DNA of 64,000 nucleotides from contig CATOSD010000001.1 in NCBI GenBank assembly GCA_951812395.1, positions 1,585,108 through 1,649,107 on the forward strand, written 5' to 3'. Positions 33,238 to 44,189 of this stretch are shown here, piece after piece (the first letter of the stretch is position 1; each line of letters begins with the position of its first letter). The notes beneath the pieces were generated by a model. It was not told the origin of the DNA. It saw only the letters and a list, made by a program, of their open reading frames with translations, and did no database searches. This DNA is from an uncultured Dehalococcoidia bacterium (GTDB lineage: Bacteria; Chloroflexota; Dehalococcoidia; Lucifugimonadales; CATOSD01). The position numbers were made by a program, and so were the translations under genes.

Positions 33238-33714
33238 GTGTCCTCCGGCAGAACGCACAGGCTCGTAAACACAACCGCGCTGATAGTGCCCGGCGCGGTG
33301 GCGCTGGCGTGGCTCTTTGGCGAGGACTACTCGGTCGGATGGTGGGAGAGCCTGGCGGCGTTGGGCGGCGGCTACCTGCTGTCCACCATCGGCATCAACC
33401 CCGACCAGGACATCGCCAGACGCACCTTCGCCGAGCGCCGTGGGATCTGGGGCCTGTTCCTGTACATCTGGACGCTGCCCTACGGCATCTTCTTCAAGCA
33501 CCGTGGCATAAGCCACGAGCACGTGATAGGCACCATAACCCGCGTGCTCATCATGGGGCTGTGGATTCCGCCGCTGGTGATGTACCTGTCGATAGGTTTC
33601 GAATGGGTGCCCGTGGCGCACTACTCAGGCTGGGTGTTCCTGGGCCTGACCGTGGCCGACTCGATGCACATCGCCGCTGACGGCGGCCGCCGCCAACTCG
33701 AGCACACCGAGTAG
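33238..33714 (+). CDS. DUF2227-like putative metal-binding membrane protein
   Basis: A 158-aa protein starting MSSGRTHRL, with hydrophobic segments near residues 10-27, 40-52, 70-85 and 100-140. Conserved-looking histidine clusters HR (7-8), FKHRGISHEHVIGT and MHIAADGG match the DUF2227/YdjM-like metal-binding pattern of membrane proteins. GTG start without a clear ribosome site. Function unknown. It sits between the helicase and the J-domain gene, all on the same strand. Confidence 0.8.
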   Translation: MSSGRTHRLVNTTALIVPGAVALAWLFGEDYSVGWWESLAALGGGYLLSTIGINPDQDIARRTFAERRGIWGLFLYIWTLPYGIFFKHRGISHEHVIGTITRVLIMGLWIPPLVMYLSIGFEWVPVAHYSGWVFLGLTVADSMHIAADGGRRQLEHTE

Positions 33715-33760
33715 GGACGACTCGCGAACCGCCTGTCGGGGGACGAGTGTTCCGTAATGT

Positions 33761-33766
33761 TATAGT
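33761..33766 (+). promoter_or_regulatory. -10 element, possible leaderless start of the J-domain gene
   Basis: TATAGT ends 6 nt before the ATG at 33773. Transcription would begin at or next to the A of ATG, and there is no ribosome site, so a leaderless mRNA is likely. No good -35 box is seen. Confidence 0.5.
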
Positions 33767-33772
33767 GGCCAT

Positions 33773-34651
33773 ATGTCGACCGGCGATAGGAACTGTTACG
33801 ACACGCTCGGCGTATCACCGGACGCTCCCATTGAGGAGATCCGACGGGCGTTTCGCGCCCTGGCCCTGCGGTACCATCCCGACGTCAACGAGACTCCGGC
33901 CGCCGCCGCCAGGTTCAGGGAGATTCTCGCCGCCTACAACGTGCTCTCCAACCCGCAGAGGAAGGTGGACTACGACAGGTTGTTCCACCAAAGTGCCGCA
34001 TGGGGTGCCCAGAGCGGTGGGCACGGGCGACGGCAAGGGCCGCCACCGCCAGCGCCCGGCCCGTCACTGGACGACGAGGACGAAGAAGAGGAAAGGCGCG
34101 GGTGGGGCCGCCTCCGAGGCTGCGGTACAACTCTGCTCATAATCTTCCTGGTAATGGTTGGAATCTCCATTGTCTCGAATCTTGTTGACCGGTTCGGGTC
34201 TTCCTCTGGTGAGCCACCATCGGCGGCTACGGCTGCGCCGCCATCGGCTACGCAGCTTAGGGCTACGGCTACACCTTCGCCTCAACAGCCCAGCCCAATG
34301 TACGGGCCTGCCAGTGGCACTCTCCTGGACAACGAGGACAGCTATAGTCCTGCGTTAGATACAGGAACCAGCATAAGAGACTCAGTGGTCGCTGCGACGT
34401 TCACGAATAACCATGGATCGCAGGGAATGTCCTGGAGTTATGGGTTCCTGCTTCGTGTGAGAGGAGACATTTTCCATGCCGTGATTATCGACAGTTCGGG
34501 GTTCTGGTATCACATAGTGCGGAAGGGAGGCGCCGAAGGCGAACGGGAACTCCAGAGTAAACGTTCAACAAACATCAACCTGGGAGGCGTCAACAGAGGA
34601 CCAGATCCCAGCAATCACGTTCGCGTCATATCTCTTGGCGACGTGGGGTAG
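33773..34651 (+). CDS. J-domain membrane protein, N-terminal part of an interrupted gene
   Basis: A 292-aa product. J-domain at residues 8-72 with HPD at 35-37; a Pro-rich then acidic linker; one membrane segment at 119-137 (TTLLIIFLVMVGIS); a Ser/Thr/Pro linker; then a beta-rich domain from about 182. The frame stops at TAG (34649-34651) inside that domain, exactly where the two later copies of the domain have Trp (GWLSING, GWLFING). The next codon continues in the same frame to 36736. Read through, this is a single 987-residue protein. Orientation would put the J-domain in the cytoplasm. J-domains recruit Hsp70 (DnaK). Confidence 0.85.
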   Translation: MSTGDRNCYDTLGVSPDAPIEEIRRAFRALALRYHPDVNETPAAAARFREILAAYNVLSNPQRKVDYDRLFHQSAAWGAQSGGHGRRQGPPPPAPGPSLDDEDEEEERRGWGRLRGCGTTLLIIFLVMVGISIVSNLVDRFGSSSGEPPSAATAAPPSATQLRATATPSPQQPSPMYGPASGTLLDNEDSYSPALDTGTSIRDSVVAATFTNNHGSQGMSWSYGFLLRVRGDIFHAVIIDSSGFWYHIVRKGGAEGERELQSKRSTNINLGGVNRGPDPSNHVRVISLGDVG

Positions 34652-36736
34652 TTGTTTATCAATGGTAACTTTGAAGGAACCCTGGACCTGTCAGGACCAT
34701 TGGGTTCAGGCTCTGTAGTGCTGGTGGCCGCTTGGTTCGAAGGCGCTGAGCATCCCGGTCATTTCACGAGCTACGCCAACTTTTCGGTTACGCCAGCGAC
34801 CGCATTGGCAGCCGTCACGCAGGCGATAACGCTAACTCCGGCGCCGTCGCCTACGCCCGACCTGGAAGCTACGGTGATCGCACACGTTCGGGCGACTGTG
34901 GAGGCGCTAATGCCGACACCCACGCTGACGCCGACGCTAACACGCGCACCCACGTATACGCCCGCGCCGACGCGCACACCCACGCCTACCCGAACGCCCG
35001 AACCCACTCGCACTCCGCCGCCAGCCGGCCTCTCGGTGGCCGACCTCGTGGACAGGACACGGCCCAGCGTGGTTCAAGTCGTGACTGTCGACGGCTCAGG
35101 CACAGGATTCGTGGTGGACGCCGCGGGCTACATCCTTACCAACCAGCACGTCATTGAAGGGCATTCGCGTGTGACGGCCGTATTCGACGATGGGACTCGA
35201 TTGCCGGCGCGCGTAGTATCCGAGGACGCTGCGCGAGACATCTCGCTGCTGAAGGTGCAGCCTAGAGGCAGCCTGACCCCGCTGACGTTTGCGGCATCGG
35301 TGCGGGAAGGTGAGGACGTAATCGCGCTGGGTTATCCCCTTGACTTGGGGAGAAACATGACCATTACGCGTGGAATCGTGTCCGCCATCAGGATGATAGC
35401 AGGCGTAGAGCACGTGCAGACCGACGCCGCCATCAACCCGGGCAACAGCGGCGGACCGCTGCTCAACGACTGGGGCGAAGTGGTGGGCATGAACACCTTC
35501 GAACGCCGTGACGCTGAGGGCATCGGGTTCGCCGTGTCTGCTGACGTGCTGCGAACGCGCCTCACCGTCATGCGGGGCAGCACATCGCCTACTGCCACGG
35601 TGGTCGCGCGGGCTACTCCTACCCCCACCCCGCAGGTAATGGCCACGGCTATCGCGAGAAGCACCGCTACGGCGATAGCCCATCGCACGGCGACGGCTGT
35701 CGCACGGCGCACGGCTACGGCAATAGCGGAGCGTGGCTTTGGCCCGGTAAGCGGCGAACTGGAGCACGACGACGACAACTTCATCGAGTCGCTTGACGCG
35801 CGCATCAATCTAGCCAACTCGGTGATAGAGGCTACCTTTGTGGACACGTTCTCAGAGATGGGCAGAGATTGGAGTCATGGCTTTCTCTTTCGAATAGTGG
35901 ACGACCGCTATTACATACTTAGCATAAGCAGCAGCGGCTTCTGGGGTCTCGACATGAGGGGTGGTGAGCAGCCCAACGACGCCGTCGACGTTCAGTCTGG
36001 ATATTCAAGCAACATCAGAACGGGGTCAAACGTCAAGAACCACGTACGGGTGTTTGCACTGGACAACAAGGGCTGGCTGTCCATCAACGGAGCCTTTGAG
36101 GCCGAACTGGATCTGGGCGAGATAAGTAGCCCGGGCTCCGTCAGACTGATAGCCCATTGGTACAGGGGCGACGAGTACCCAGGCGAGACTACCGTGTACA
36201 AGGACTTCAGCGTGCGCCCAATAGAACTGGCGCATGGTCCCGAGGATGGCTCGATTGAGCACGACCCGGAAGATGGCTTTGTTGATGGCCATGAGAGCGA
36301 TTCCAGGTTTGCCAATGGGATTATAGAAGCCAGGTTTGTCAATCCATATGCCACGACTCTGGGCTCCTGGAGCAGCGGCATCCTGTTCCGCCACAGCGGA
36401 AGGGGTGAATTTCATGCAATCATCATTGATGACTCGCAGCGGTGGGCCCATCGACTGAGGACCGGTGATGTGGATTCCTCGCAGCGGTTGGCAGCACAGT
36501 CCTCAAATCACTTATCCGTCAGCCCGGCCGGCTCGAATCACCTACGTATCTTGGCAATCGGAGGAGAGGGCTGGCTGTTCATAAACGGGGCTTACGTGGA
36601 CAAGCTGGATCTGAGCGGTTGGACCAAAACGGGTGATGTTGTCGCGGTCGGGTCTTTCTATGCAGGGCACGGCGTCGAAGGTAAATCCACGCCGTTCGAA
36701 CGGTTCGCGGTGTGGTCAATAGCTGAACTGCCATAA
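34652..36736 (+). CDS. HtrA-like serine protease with repeated beta domains, C-terminal part of the interrupted gene
   Basis: A 694-codon continuation of the J-domain frame. It finishes beta domain 1 (LFINGNFEGTLDLSG), then a TPTPTRTPEP-type linker, then a trypsin-like S1C domain (about 127-310) with His in LTNQHVIEG, Asp in AARDISLLK and Ser in NPGNSGGPLL. There is no PDZ domain. A TATAIARR-type repeat linker follows, then beta domains 2 (about 362-520) and 3 (about 535-690). The only start after the TAG is TTG with no ribosome site, so separate translation looks unlikely. It should be extracytoplasmic given the upstream membrane anchor. Confidence 0.8.
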   Translation: MFINGNFEGTLDLSGPLGSGSVVLVAAWFEGAEHPGHFTSYANFSVTPATALAAVTQAITLTPAPSPTPDLEATVIAHVRATVEALMPTPTLTPTLTRAPTYTPAPTRTPTPTRTPEPTRTPPPAGLSVADLVDRTRPSVVQVVTVDGSGTGFVVDAAGYILTNQHVIEGHSRVTAVFDDGTRLPARVVSEDAARDISLLKVQPRGSLTPLTFAASVREGEDVIALGYPLDLGRNMTITRGIVSAIRMIAGVEHVQTDAAINPGNSGGPLLNDWGEVVGMNTFERRDAEGIGFAVSADVLRTRLTVMRGSTSPTATVVARATPTPTPQVMATAIARSTATAIAHRTATAVARRTATAIAERGFGPVSGELEHDDDNFIESLDARINLANSVIEATFVDTFSEMGRDWSHGFLFRIVDDRYYILSISSSGFWGLDMRGGEQPNDAVDVQSGYSSNIRTGSNVKNHVRVFALDNKGWLSINGAFEAELDLGEISSPGSVRLIAHWYRGDEYPGETTVYKDFSVRPIELAHGPEDGSIEHDPEDGFVDGHESDSRFANGIIEARFVNPYATTLGSWSSGILFRHSGRGEFHAIIIDDSQRWAHRLRTGDVDSSQRLAAQSSNHLSVSPAGSNHLRILAIGGEGWLFINGAYVDKLDLSGWTKTGDVVAVGSFYAGHGVEGKSTPFERFAVWSIAELP

Positions 36737-36743
36737 ACGCACC

Positions 36744-36763
36744 GGGCGGGTCAAAACCCGCCC
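36744..36763. terminator. Hairpin after the protease gene
   Basis: GGGCGGG and CCCGCCC with loop TCAAAA, 8 nt after the stop. There is no T-run. It may be a factor-independent-like terminator or an interspersed hairpin repeat, and lies between convergent genes. Confidence 0.5.
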
Positions 36764-36799
36764 CTGCATGAGGCGGCGCTGCGCGCGGCCTCATCACCT

Positions 36800-38122
36800 C
36801 TACCGCACGCGCTGGATAACCCTGCGTGTGGCGTCGACGAGCGTGTCCACGTGTTCTTCCTCGGAGATCGCGCTCAGCGCACCGCCGAGCAACACGCCCT
36901 CGTTGAGAAGGCCCGTGAACAGCGCCTGGTTCAGCGCGCGATCGCCCGTCAGTGTCGAACGGTGGTCGGTTATCTCCTCGGAGGTAAAGTGGATGCCGAA
37001 CAACGACGCGATGCCGGTGACCTGCGCGGGCACATCCAGCTCGTCGAACACGGCCCTCATCTTGCCGCGCAGCGTGTCGCCCAGGTCACTCATGCGCTCG
37101 TAGACCTCGGGCGTCAGCTCCTCCATGACCACGCAGCCGGCAGCCATCGTGAGCGGGTTGCCGTTGAAGGTGCCGGCGTGAGCCAGCGTCGGACCGTTCT
37201 CCGTCGGGTCGTACAGCGCCATCACGTCCTCGCGGCCGCCGAACGCGCCCACGGGCGTGCCGCCGCCGATGATCTTGCCCATCGCCGTGAGGTCGGGCGT
37301 AACTCCGAGCAACTCCTGGGCGCCGCCGGGGGCCACACGCAGGCTCTGAACCTCGTCGAAAATCAACAGCATTCCAAGCTCTTCGGTGATGTCGCGTATT
37401 CCCTGGAGAAACTCCCTCTCCGCGGGCAGGTAGCCGAAGCTGGACGATATAGCCTCCATCACCACGCAGGAGAGGTCGTCCTTGTTCTCGCGAATCAGCC
37501 GTTCGCTGGTCGCCAGGTCGTTGTACGGGAGCACTATCACGTCTTCCAAAACGCTGGGAGGAAGAGCGTCGTACTCCGGTATGGCCGTCGTGCCGTTCGG
37601 ATCGAGTTTGTCCGCCTTGGGCGACACGCTGACCTGGACGTACTCGTGTGCGCCGTGATAGGCGCCCTCGAACTTGGCAATCTTGTGCCGGCCGGTGAAC
37701 GCCCTCGCGGCGCGTATCGCCATGAGCGTGCCCTCGGTGCCGGAGTTGGTGAACCGGACGCGCTCGAGCGACGGGATTCGGTCGCAAAGCATGTTGGCCA
37801 AGCGCGCCTGGTCCTCCGTCGGAACGCTGAACGCCGTGCCGAAGTTCGCCTTGTCCTGTATCGCCTTCACCACGCGCGGATGGGCGTGTCCCAAGATCAG
37901 GCTGGTCGCGTTGATCACGTAGTCCAGGTAGCGGTTGCCGTCGATGTCGTACATGTACAGACCCTCGCCCCTCTCCGCGATGAAGGGGTAAGGCGGAAAG
38001 TACTGGGCGCCCCGCGTGCTGCCTCCCGGCAGGTACTTCGCGGCCTCCGCGAGAGCCTCCCTGGACTTGGGCGTGCTGGCTACGTAGCGGTCGATCTCCC
38101 TCTGATGCTGTTGTGTGGGCAT
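36800..38122 (-). CDS. Class III aminotransferase, glutamate-1-semialdehyde aminomutase-like
   Basis: A 440-aa PLP enzyme. RVRFTNSGTEGTLMAIRAAR (cofactor phosphate site), KFEGAYHGAHE, LLIFDEVQSLR and the Schiff-base Lys in LTAMGKIIGGGTPVGAFGG follow the HemL pattern. It could be HemL (5-aminolevulinate formation in haem/cobalamin synthesis) or one of the many HemL-like paralogues; no hem genes adjoin it. AAGGAG lies 7 nt before the ATG at 38122. Convergent with the protease gene and divergent from gyrA. Confidence 0.9.
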   Translation of the reverse strand: MPTQQHQREIDRYVASTPKSREALAEAAKYLPGGSTRGAQYFPPYPFIAERGEGLYMYDIDGNRYLDYVINATSLILGHAHPRVVKAIQDKANFGTAFSVPTEDQARLANMLCDRIPSLERVRFTNSGTEGTLMAIRAARAFTGRHKIAKFEGAYHGAHEYVQVSVSPKADKLDPNGTTAIPEYDALPPSVLEDVIVLPYNDLATSERLIRENKDDLSCVVMEAISSSFGYLPAEREFLQGIRDITEELGMLLIFDEVQSLRVAPGGAQELLGVTPDLTAMGKIIGGGTPVGAFGGREDVMALYDPTENGPTLAHAGTFNGNPLTMAAGCVVMEELTPEVYERMSDLGDTLRGKMRAVFDELDVPAQVTGIASLFGIHFTSEEITDHRSTLTGDRALNQALFTGLLNEGVLLGGALSAISEEEHVDTLVDATRRVIQRVR

Positions 38123-38271
38123 GCGAACTCTCCTTGCCTTCCTCCATGCGCGGCCAACCGTCTACGGCGCCGACCCTGTGGGAACACCGCCCATTATACG
38201 CCGAAAGCCTCCGCTTGGCTAACAGGTCGGGGTAGCCTCGATTCGAGGCAAATAGGCCGCTGCGCGAGTGG

Positions 38272-38277
38272 TAAAAT
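38272..38277 (+). promoter_or_regulatory. Candidate -10 box for gyrA
   Basis: TAAAAT preceded by GTGG, about 145 nt upstream of gyrA. No convincing -35 at the right spacing. The C-rich leader between holds nothing I recognise. Confidence 0.35.
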
Positions 38278-38422
38278 GGGCCGATTGGTGATAGCTTTAG
38301 CATAGCGGCCCGCAGGTCCTCCGCAAGGCCGCCTCCACAGCCCCGGAGAGGGGGCCGCGCACGCCGCGCGAACCGCGCCCCAAGCCCCCGCTCCGCATCA
38401 GCACACGCCCCAGGAGCCTCAC

Positions 38423-40927
<2,505 letters not shown>

Positions 40928-40957
40928 CAAACCGTATCGCTCCGAAAGGTACTCGAA

Positions 40958-41869
40958 ATGAGAGGCAAAGACCTCCTAACCCTGGCAGACCTCGAACCCG
41001 AGGAGGTGGCGCTCTTGGTCGAGAGCGCCGACGAATTGAAAAGCGGCAAGACGTCGCGCCCCCTGGAGGGCAAGACCATCGCGCTTATATTCGAAAAGCC
41101 TTCCCTGCGAACGCGAGTGAGCTTCGAGATTGGCATTCGGCAGATGGGAGGCGAGTGCATATACCTGAGCCAGTCCGACATCGGCCTGGGCGTTCGCGAG
41201 CCGGTTTCCGATGTCGCCCGTGTGCTCGAGCGGCTCGTCGACGGCATCGTGGCGCGCGTCTTCTCCCATCGAAGCCTGGAAATCCTCGGCGAGCGGGCCT
41301 CCATACCAATTGTGAACGCGCTGTCCGACCTGGGCCATCCGTGCCAGGCGGTGGGCGACCTGCTGACGGTGTACGAGCACCGGGGCAGCCTGCAAGGGCT
41401 GAACGTGTCGTTCGTCGGCGACGGCAACAACATAGCCGGTAGCCTCGCCCTCGGCTGCGCGTCCGTTGGCGCCAACTTCACGGTCGCCAGCCCTGCCGAC
41501 TACCGCATACCATCAATGGTGTGGGAAGAGGCTGAGCGCCGCGCCGCGCTTTCCGAATCCAGGCTCGACTGGACGCCCGAACCATCGGAGGGCGTACGGG
41601 AGGCCGATGTGGTCTACACCGACGTGTGGGTGAGCATGGGGCAGGAGGACGAAAGCGCCGCAAGGCTGGAGGCGTTCTCCGGCTACCGCGTCGACGAGGC
41701 TCTTATGGATAAGGCCAAATCTGGCGCGCTGTTCATGCACGACATGCCAGCCCACAGGGGCGAGGAGATATCCGAAGACATGCTCGACCATCCCGGTTCA
41801 GTGGTATTCGACCAGGCCGAGAACAGGCTCCACGCTCAGAAAGCCATACTCGCCCGGCTCTTCTCCTGA
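40958..41869 (+). CDS. argF: Ornithine carbamoyltransferase
   Basis: A 303-aa enzyme making citrulline from ornithine and carbamoyl phosphate. Motifs are FEKPSLRTRVSFE (carbamoyl-phosphate site, usually STRT), SHRSLE, DLGHPCQAVGDLLT (HPxQ), DVWVSMGQE (ornithine SMG loop) and MHDMPAHRGEEI. The last replaces the usual HCLPAHRG, so the family's reactive Cys is Asp here. Otherwise full length. AAAGG precedes the ATG. Probably co-transcribed with gyrA and der. Confidence 0.93.
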   Translation: MRGKDLLTLADLEPEEVALLVESADELKSGKTSRPLEGKTIALIFEKPSLRTRVSFEIGIRQMGGECIYLSQSDIGLGVREPVSDVARVLERLVDGIVARVFSHRSLEILGERASIPIVNALSDLGHPCQAVGDLLTVYEHRGSLQGLNVSFVGDGNNIAGSLALGCASVGANFTVASPADYRIPSMVWEEAERRAALSESRLDWTPEPSEGVREADVVYTDVWVSMGQEDESAARLEAFSGYRVDEALMDKAKSGALFMHDMPAHRGEEISEDMLDHPGSVVFDQAENRLHAQKAILARLFS

Positions 41870-41894
41870 GCTACCCGATAGGGCGCGTCGCACC

Positions 41895-43223
41895 ATGTTA
41901 AGCACACCCAAACCCACCGTCGCCATCGTGGGGCGGCCCAACGTTGGCAAGTCCACGCTGTTCAACCGGCTCGTCGGTCGCCGCACCGCGATCGAGTCCG
42001 AAGTGGCCGGCACCACGCGCGACCGCGTGATCGGCGAAACGGAGTGGTCCGGCAAATCGTTCGTCCTCGTCGACACGGGCGGCCTGGACCGCTTTCCGGA
42101 GACTGACCTCTGGCAGGGCGTGAGCCGCCAGATTGGCATTGCGCTGGACGACGCGGACGTCATCGTCATGGTTACAGACGCCGAGGCCGGTCTCACCGCG
42201 CCCGACAGGGACGCCGCGGACTCCCTGCGAGCCGTGGGCAAGCCCATCGTGCTCGCGGTGAACAAGGCCGACAACCCGCGGCGGGAGGCCCTGGCCCTGG
42301 AGTTCTACGAGCTCGGCCTCGGAGACCCCGTCCCACTGAGCGCCTACCACAACATAGGAGTGGACGACTTGATGGCGCGTGTGGCCGAGATCGTCCCGGA
42401 ACCCGCCTACCACCCCGAAACGGACGCCGACGTGCGGCTCGCCATAGTGGGCCGAACGAACGTCGGCAAGTCTATGCTGCTGAACGCCATCACAGGCAGC
42501 CAGCGCGCCATAGTGAGCGAGGTGCCGGGCACGACGCGCGATTCGTTGGACGAGCTGGTCGAGTTCGACGGCCGGTCGCTGCTCCTCATCGACACGGCCG
42601 GGATGCGGCGCAGGGGCAGAACAGAGCCCGGCATCGAACGCTTCAGCGTGCTCCGTTCGATGCGGGCAATCGACCGCGCCGACGTCGCGGTGCTGGTCCT
42701 CGACGCCTCGGAGCTGGCCACCAACCAGGACACCCACGTCGCCAGCTACGTTCTGGATGCATACAAGGGCATAATCATCGCCGTGAACAAGTGGGACCTG
42801 GCGCCGGAACTGACGATGGACCGTGAGTCGGTCACACATGAGCTTCGAGAGCGCTTCAAGTTCGCGTCGTACGCCCCCGTCTGCTTCACCTCCGGGCTGC
42901 GGGGCGAGGGCATAGAGGAGCTTCTTCGCAGCGCGTGGGAAGTCTTCGAGGAGTCCGGCAAGAGCTTGCCGCGCTACGAGTTGCGGCGCCAGGTGATGAA
43001 CGCGGTCGCCGACCATCCGCCATCGACCTCGGGTAGGCGCGCGCTGAAGATCTACGGCGTAACGCAGGACGGCACGCTGCCACCCAGCTTCACGTTCTAC
43101 GTCAACAGCTCCAACCTCGCGCACTTCTCCTACACGCGCTACCTCGAGAACCGGCTCCGAGAGGCGTTTGTCTTCAAGGGCAGCCCGCTGAGAATGCGCT
43201 TCAAAGGCAGGGGCGAGCGTTGA
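41895..43223 (+). CDS. der: GTPase Der (EngA), ribosome biogenesis
   Basis: A 442-aa protein with the diagnostic tandem G domains: first GRPNVGKSTLFNRLVG, DTGG, NKAD; second GRTNVGKSMLLNAITG, DTAGMRRRG, NKWD; then a KH-like C-terminal domain (PSTSGRRALKIYG, FTFYVNSS). It acts in 50S ribosomal subunit assembly. ATG at 41895, 25 nt after argF. Its TGA overlaps the TTG start of plsY, so the two are coupled. Confidence 0.97.
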   Translation: MLSTPKPTVAIVGRPNVGKSTLFNRLVGRRTAIESEVAGTTRDRVIGETEWSGKSFVLVDTGGLDRFPETDLWQGVSRQIGIALDDADVIVMVTDAEAGLTAPDRDAADSLRAVGKPIVLAVNKADNPRREALALEFYELGLGDPVPLSAYHNIGVDDLMARVAEIVPEPAYHPETDADVRLAIVGRTNVGKSMLLNAITGSQRAIVSEVPGTTRDSLDELVEFDGRSLLLIDTAGMRRRGRTEPGIERFSVLRSMRAIDRADVAVLVLDASELATNQDTHVASYVLDAYKGIIIAVNKWDLAPELTMDRESVTHELRERFKFASYAPVCFTSGLRGEGIEELLRSAWEVFEESGKSLPRYELRRQVMNAVADHPPSTSGRRALKIYGVTQDGTLPPSFTFYVNSSNLAHFSYTRYLENRLREAFVFKGSPLRMRFKGRGER

Positions 43224-43837
43224 ACGATTACGTTACCCTGGTCATCCTGGTCCCGGTGTGCTACCTGCTGGGGTCGATTCCCTTCGGGCTGATTGCGGGC
43301 AAACTCTACCGGCGCATCGACGTTCGCGAACACGGCAGTGGCAGTACCGGCATGACCAACGTGATCCGCACGGTGGGAGTTCCGATGGGCGCCCTCGTGC
43401 TGCTGCTGGACATGGGCAAGGGCGTAGGCGCGGTAGCACTGGCGCGATACGCCTTGGATGCGCCGGAGGCGGCGCAGGGCGCCGCTGCGCTTGCGGCCAT
43501 CGCCGGCCACAACTGGCCCGTGTTCATCGGCTTCCGCGGCGGGCGCGGCACCGCCACCGGCTGGGGAGCGCTGCTCATCCTCTGGCCCGTCGCCGGACTG
43601 GTCGCGAGCGTCGTGGGGTTGGCGCTTGTCGCCATCACGCGGTACGTCTCGCTGGGCTCGGTCACTGCGACGTTGGTTGGCTGCGCAGTTCTCGCCGTGG
43701 CGTGCCTCGCCGGAGCGGCGCCCATGGGCCTCATCTGGTTCGCGGCCATCGGCTGCGCCTTTGTAGTCGGCCGGCACAGGGGAAACATCGAGCGCCTCCT
43801 CAAGGGCGAGGAGCGAAAGCTGGGCCAATCGGCGTGA
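43220..43837 (+). CDS. plsY: Glycerol-3-phosphate acyltransferase PlsY
   Basis: A 205-aa polytopic membrane enzyme using acyl-phosphate to acylate glycerol-3-phosphate. Family motifs: YLLGSIPFGLIAG, HGSGSTGMTNVIRTVG, and GHNWPVFIGFRGGRGTATGWG (usually GGKG). The TTG start overlaps the der stop by 4 nt. gpsA, which makes its substrate, lies two genes downstream. Confidence 0.95.
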   Translation: MNDYVTLVILVPVCYLLGSIPFGLIAGKLYRRIDVREHGSGSTGMTNVIRTVGVPMGALVLLLDMGKGVGAVALARYALDAPEAAQGAAALAAIAGHNWPVFIGFRGGRGTATGWGALLILWPVAGLVASVVGLALVAITRYVSLGSVTATLVGCAVLAVACLAGAAPMGLIWFAAIGCAFVVGRHRGNIERLLKGEERKLGQSA

Positions 43838-43893
43838 CCGCCGCTGCCCATCCTCACCCCGAGTGTGGTAAATTCCCCGTCAGGTGAACCTAC

Positions 43894-44166
43894 ATGGTCT
43901 TGGAAGAAAGGGTAAGCAGGCTGGAGGGCGCATACGAGCGGGTAGACCGCCGGCTCGCCGACCTTCACGAGTCGATGGAAGGATTAAGAACCGACGTCAA
44001 CGGCCGAATTGACGCGCTGCACACCGAAATGAACAGCGGACTCAGCTCACTGCGAACCGACATGGAAAAACGCTTCAATACGTTGTACATGGTGGTCGGC
44101 AGCACTTCTGTCGCGGTTCTCATTGCCATGATCGGCATTCTGGTCACAATCATTCAAAGGTTCTAG
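43894..44166 (+). CDS. Small coiled-coil, tail-anchored membrane protein
   Basis: A 90-aa protein. Residues 1-62 are heptad-patterned (LEERVSRLEGAYERVDRRLA, LRTDVNGRIDALHTEM), and residues 66-86 form one hydrophobic span (MVVGSTSVAVLIAMIGILV) at the C-terminus. AGGTGA lies just upstream of the ATG; a TAAATT box at about 43868 could be a -10. Function unknown; its place between plsY and gpsA suggests co-transcription. Confidence 0.85.
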   Translation: MVLEERVSRLEGAYERVDRRLADLHESMEGLRTDVNGRIDALHTEMNSGLSSLRTDMEKRFNTLYMVVGSTSVAVLIAMIGILVTIIQRF

Positions 44167-44189
44167 CGAAAAACCCCGTCGGAGAGGCG

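Noticed and set aside
33773..34651. Changed genetic code (TAG as Trp) as the explanation for the broken J-domain gene
   Set aside because: TAG ends other genes here normally (for example at 5503 and 33154-33156), and the other two premature stops are TAA and TGA, so a single reassigned codon cannot explain them.
36851..38305. 484-codon plus-strand frame opposite the aminotransferase
   Set aside because: Antisense of a clear PLP enzyme; no start-site signals or domains.
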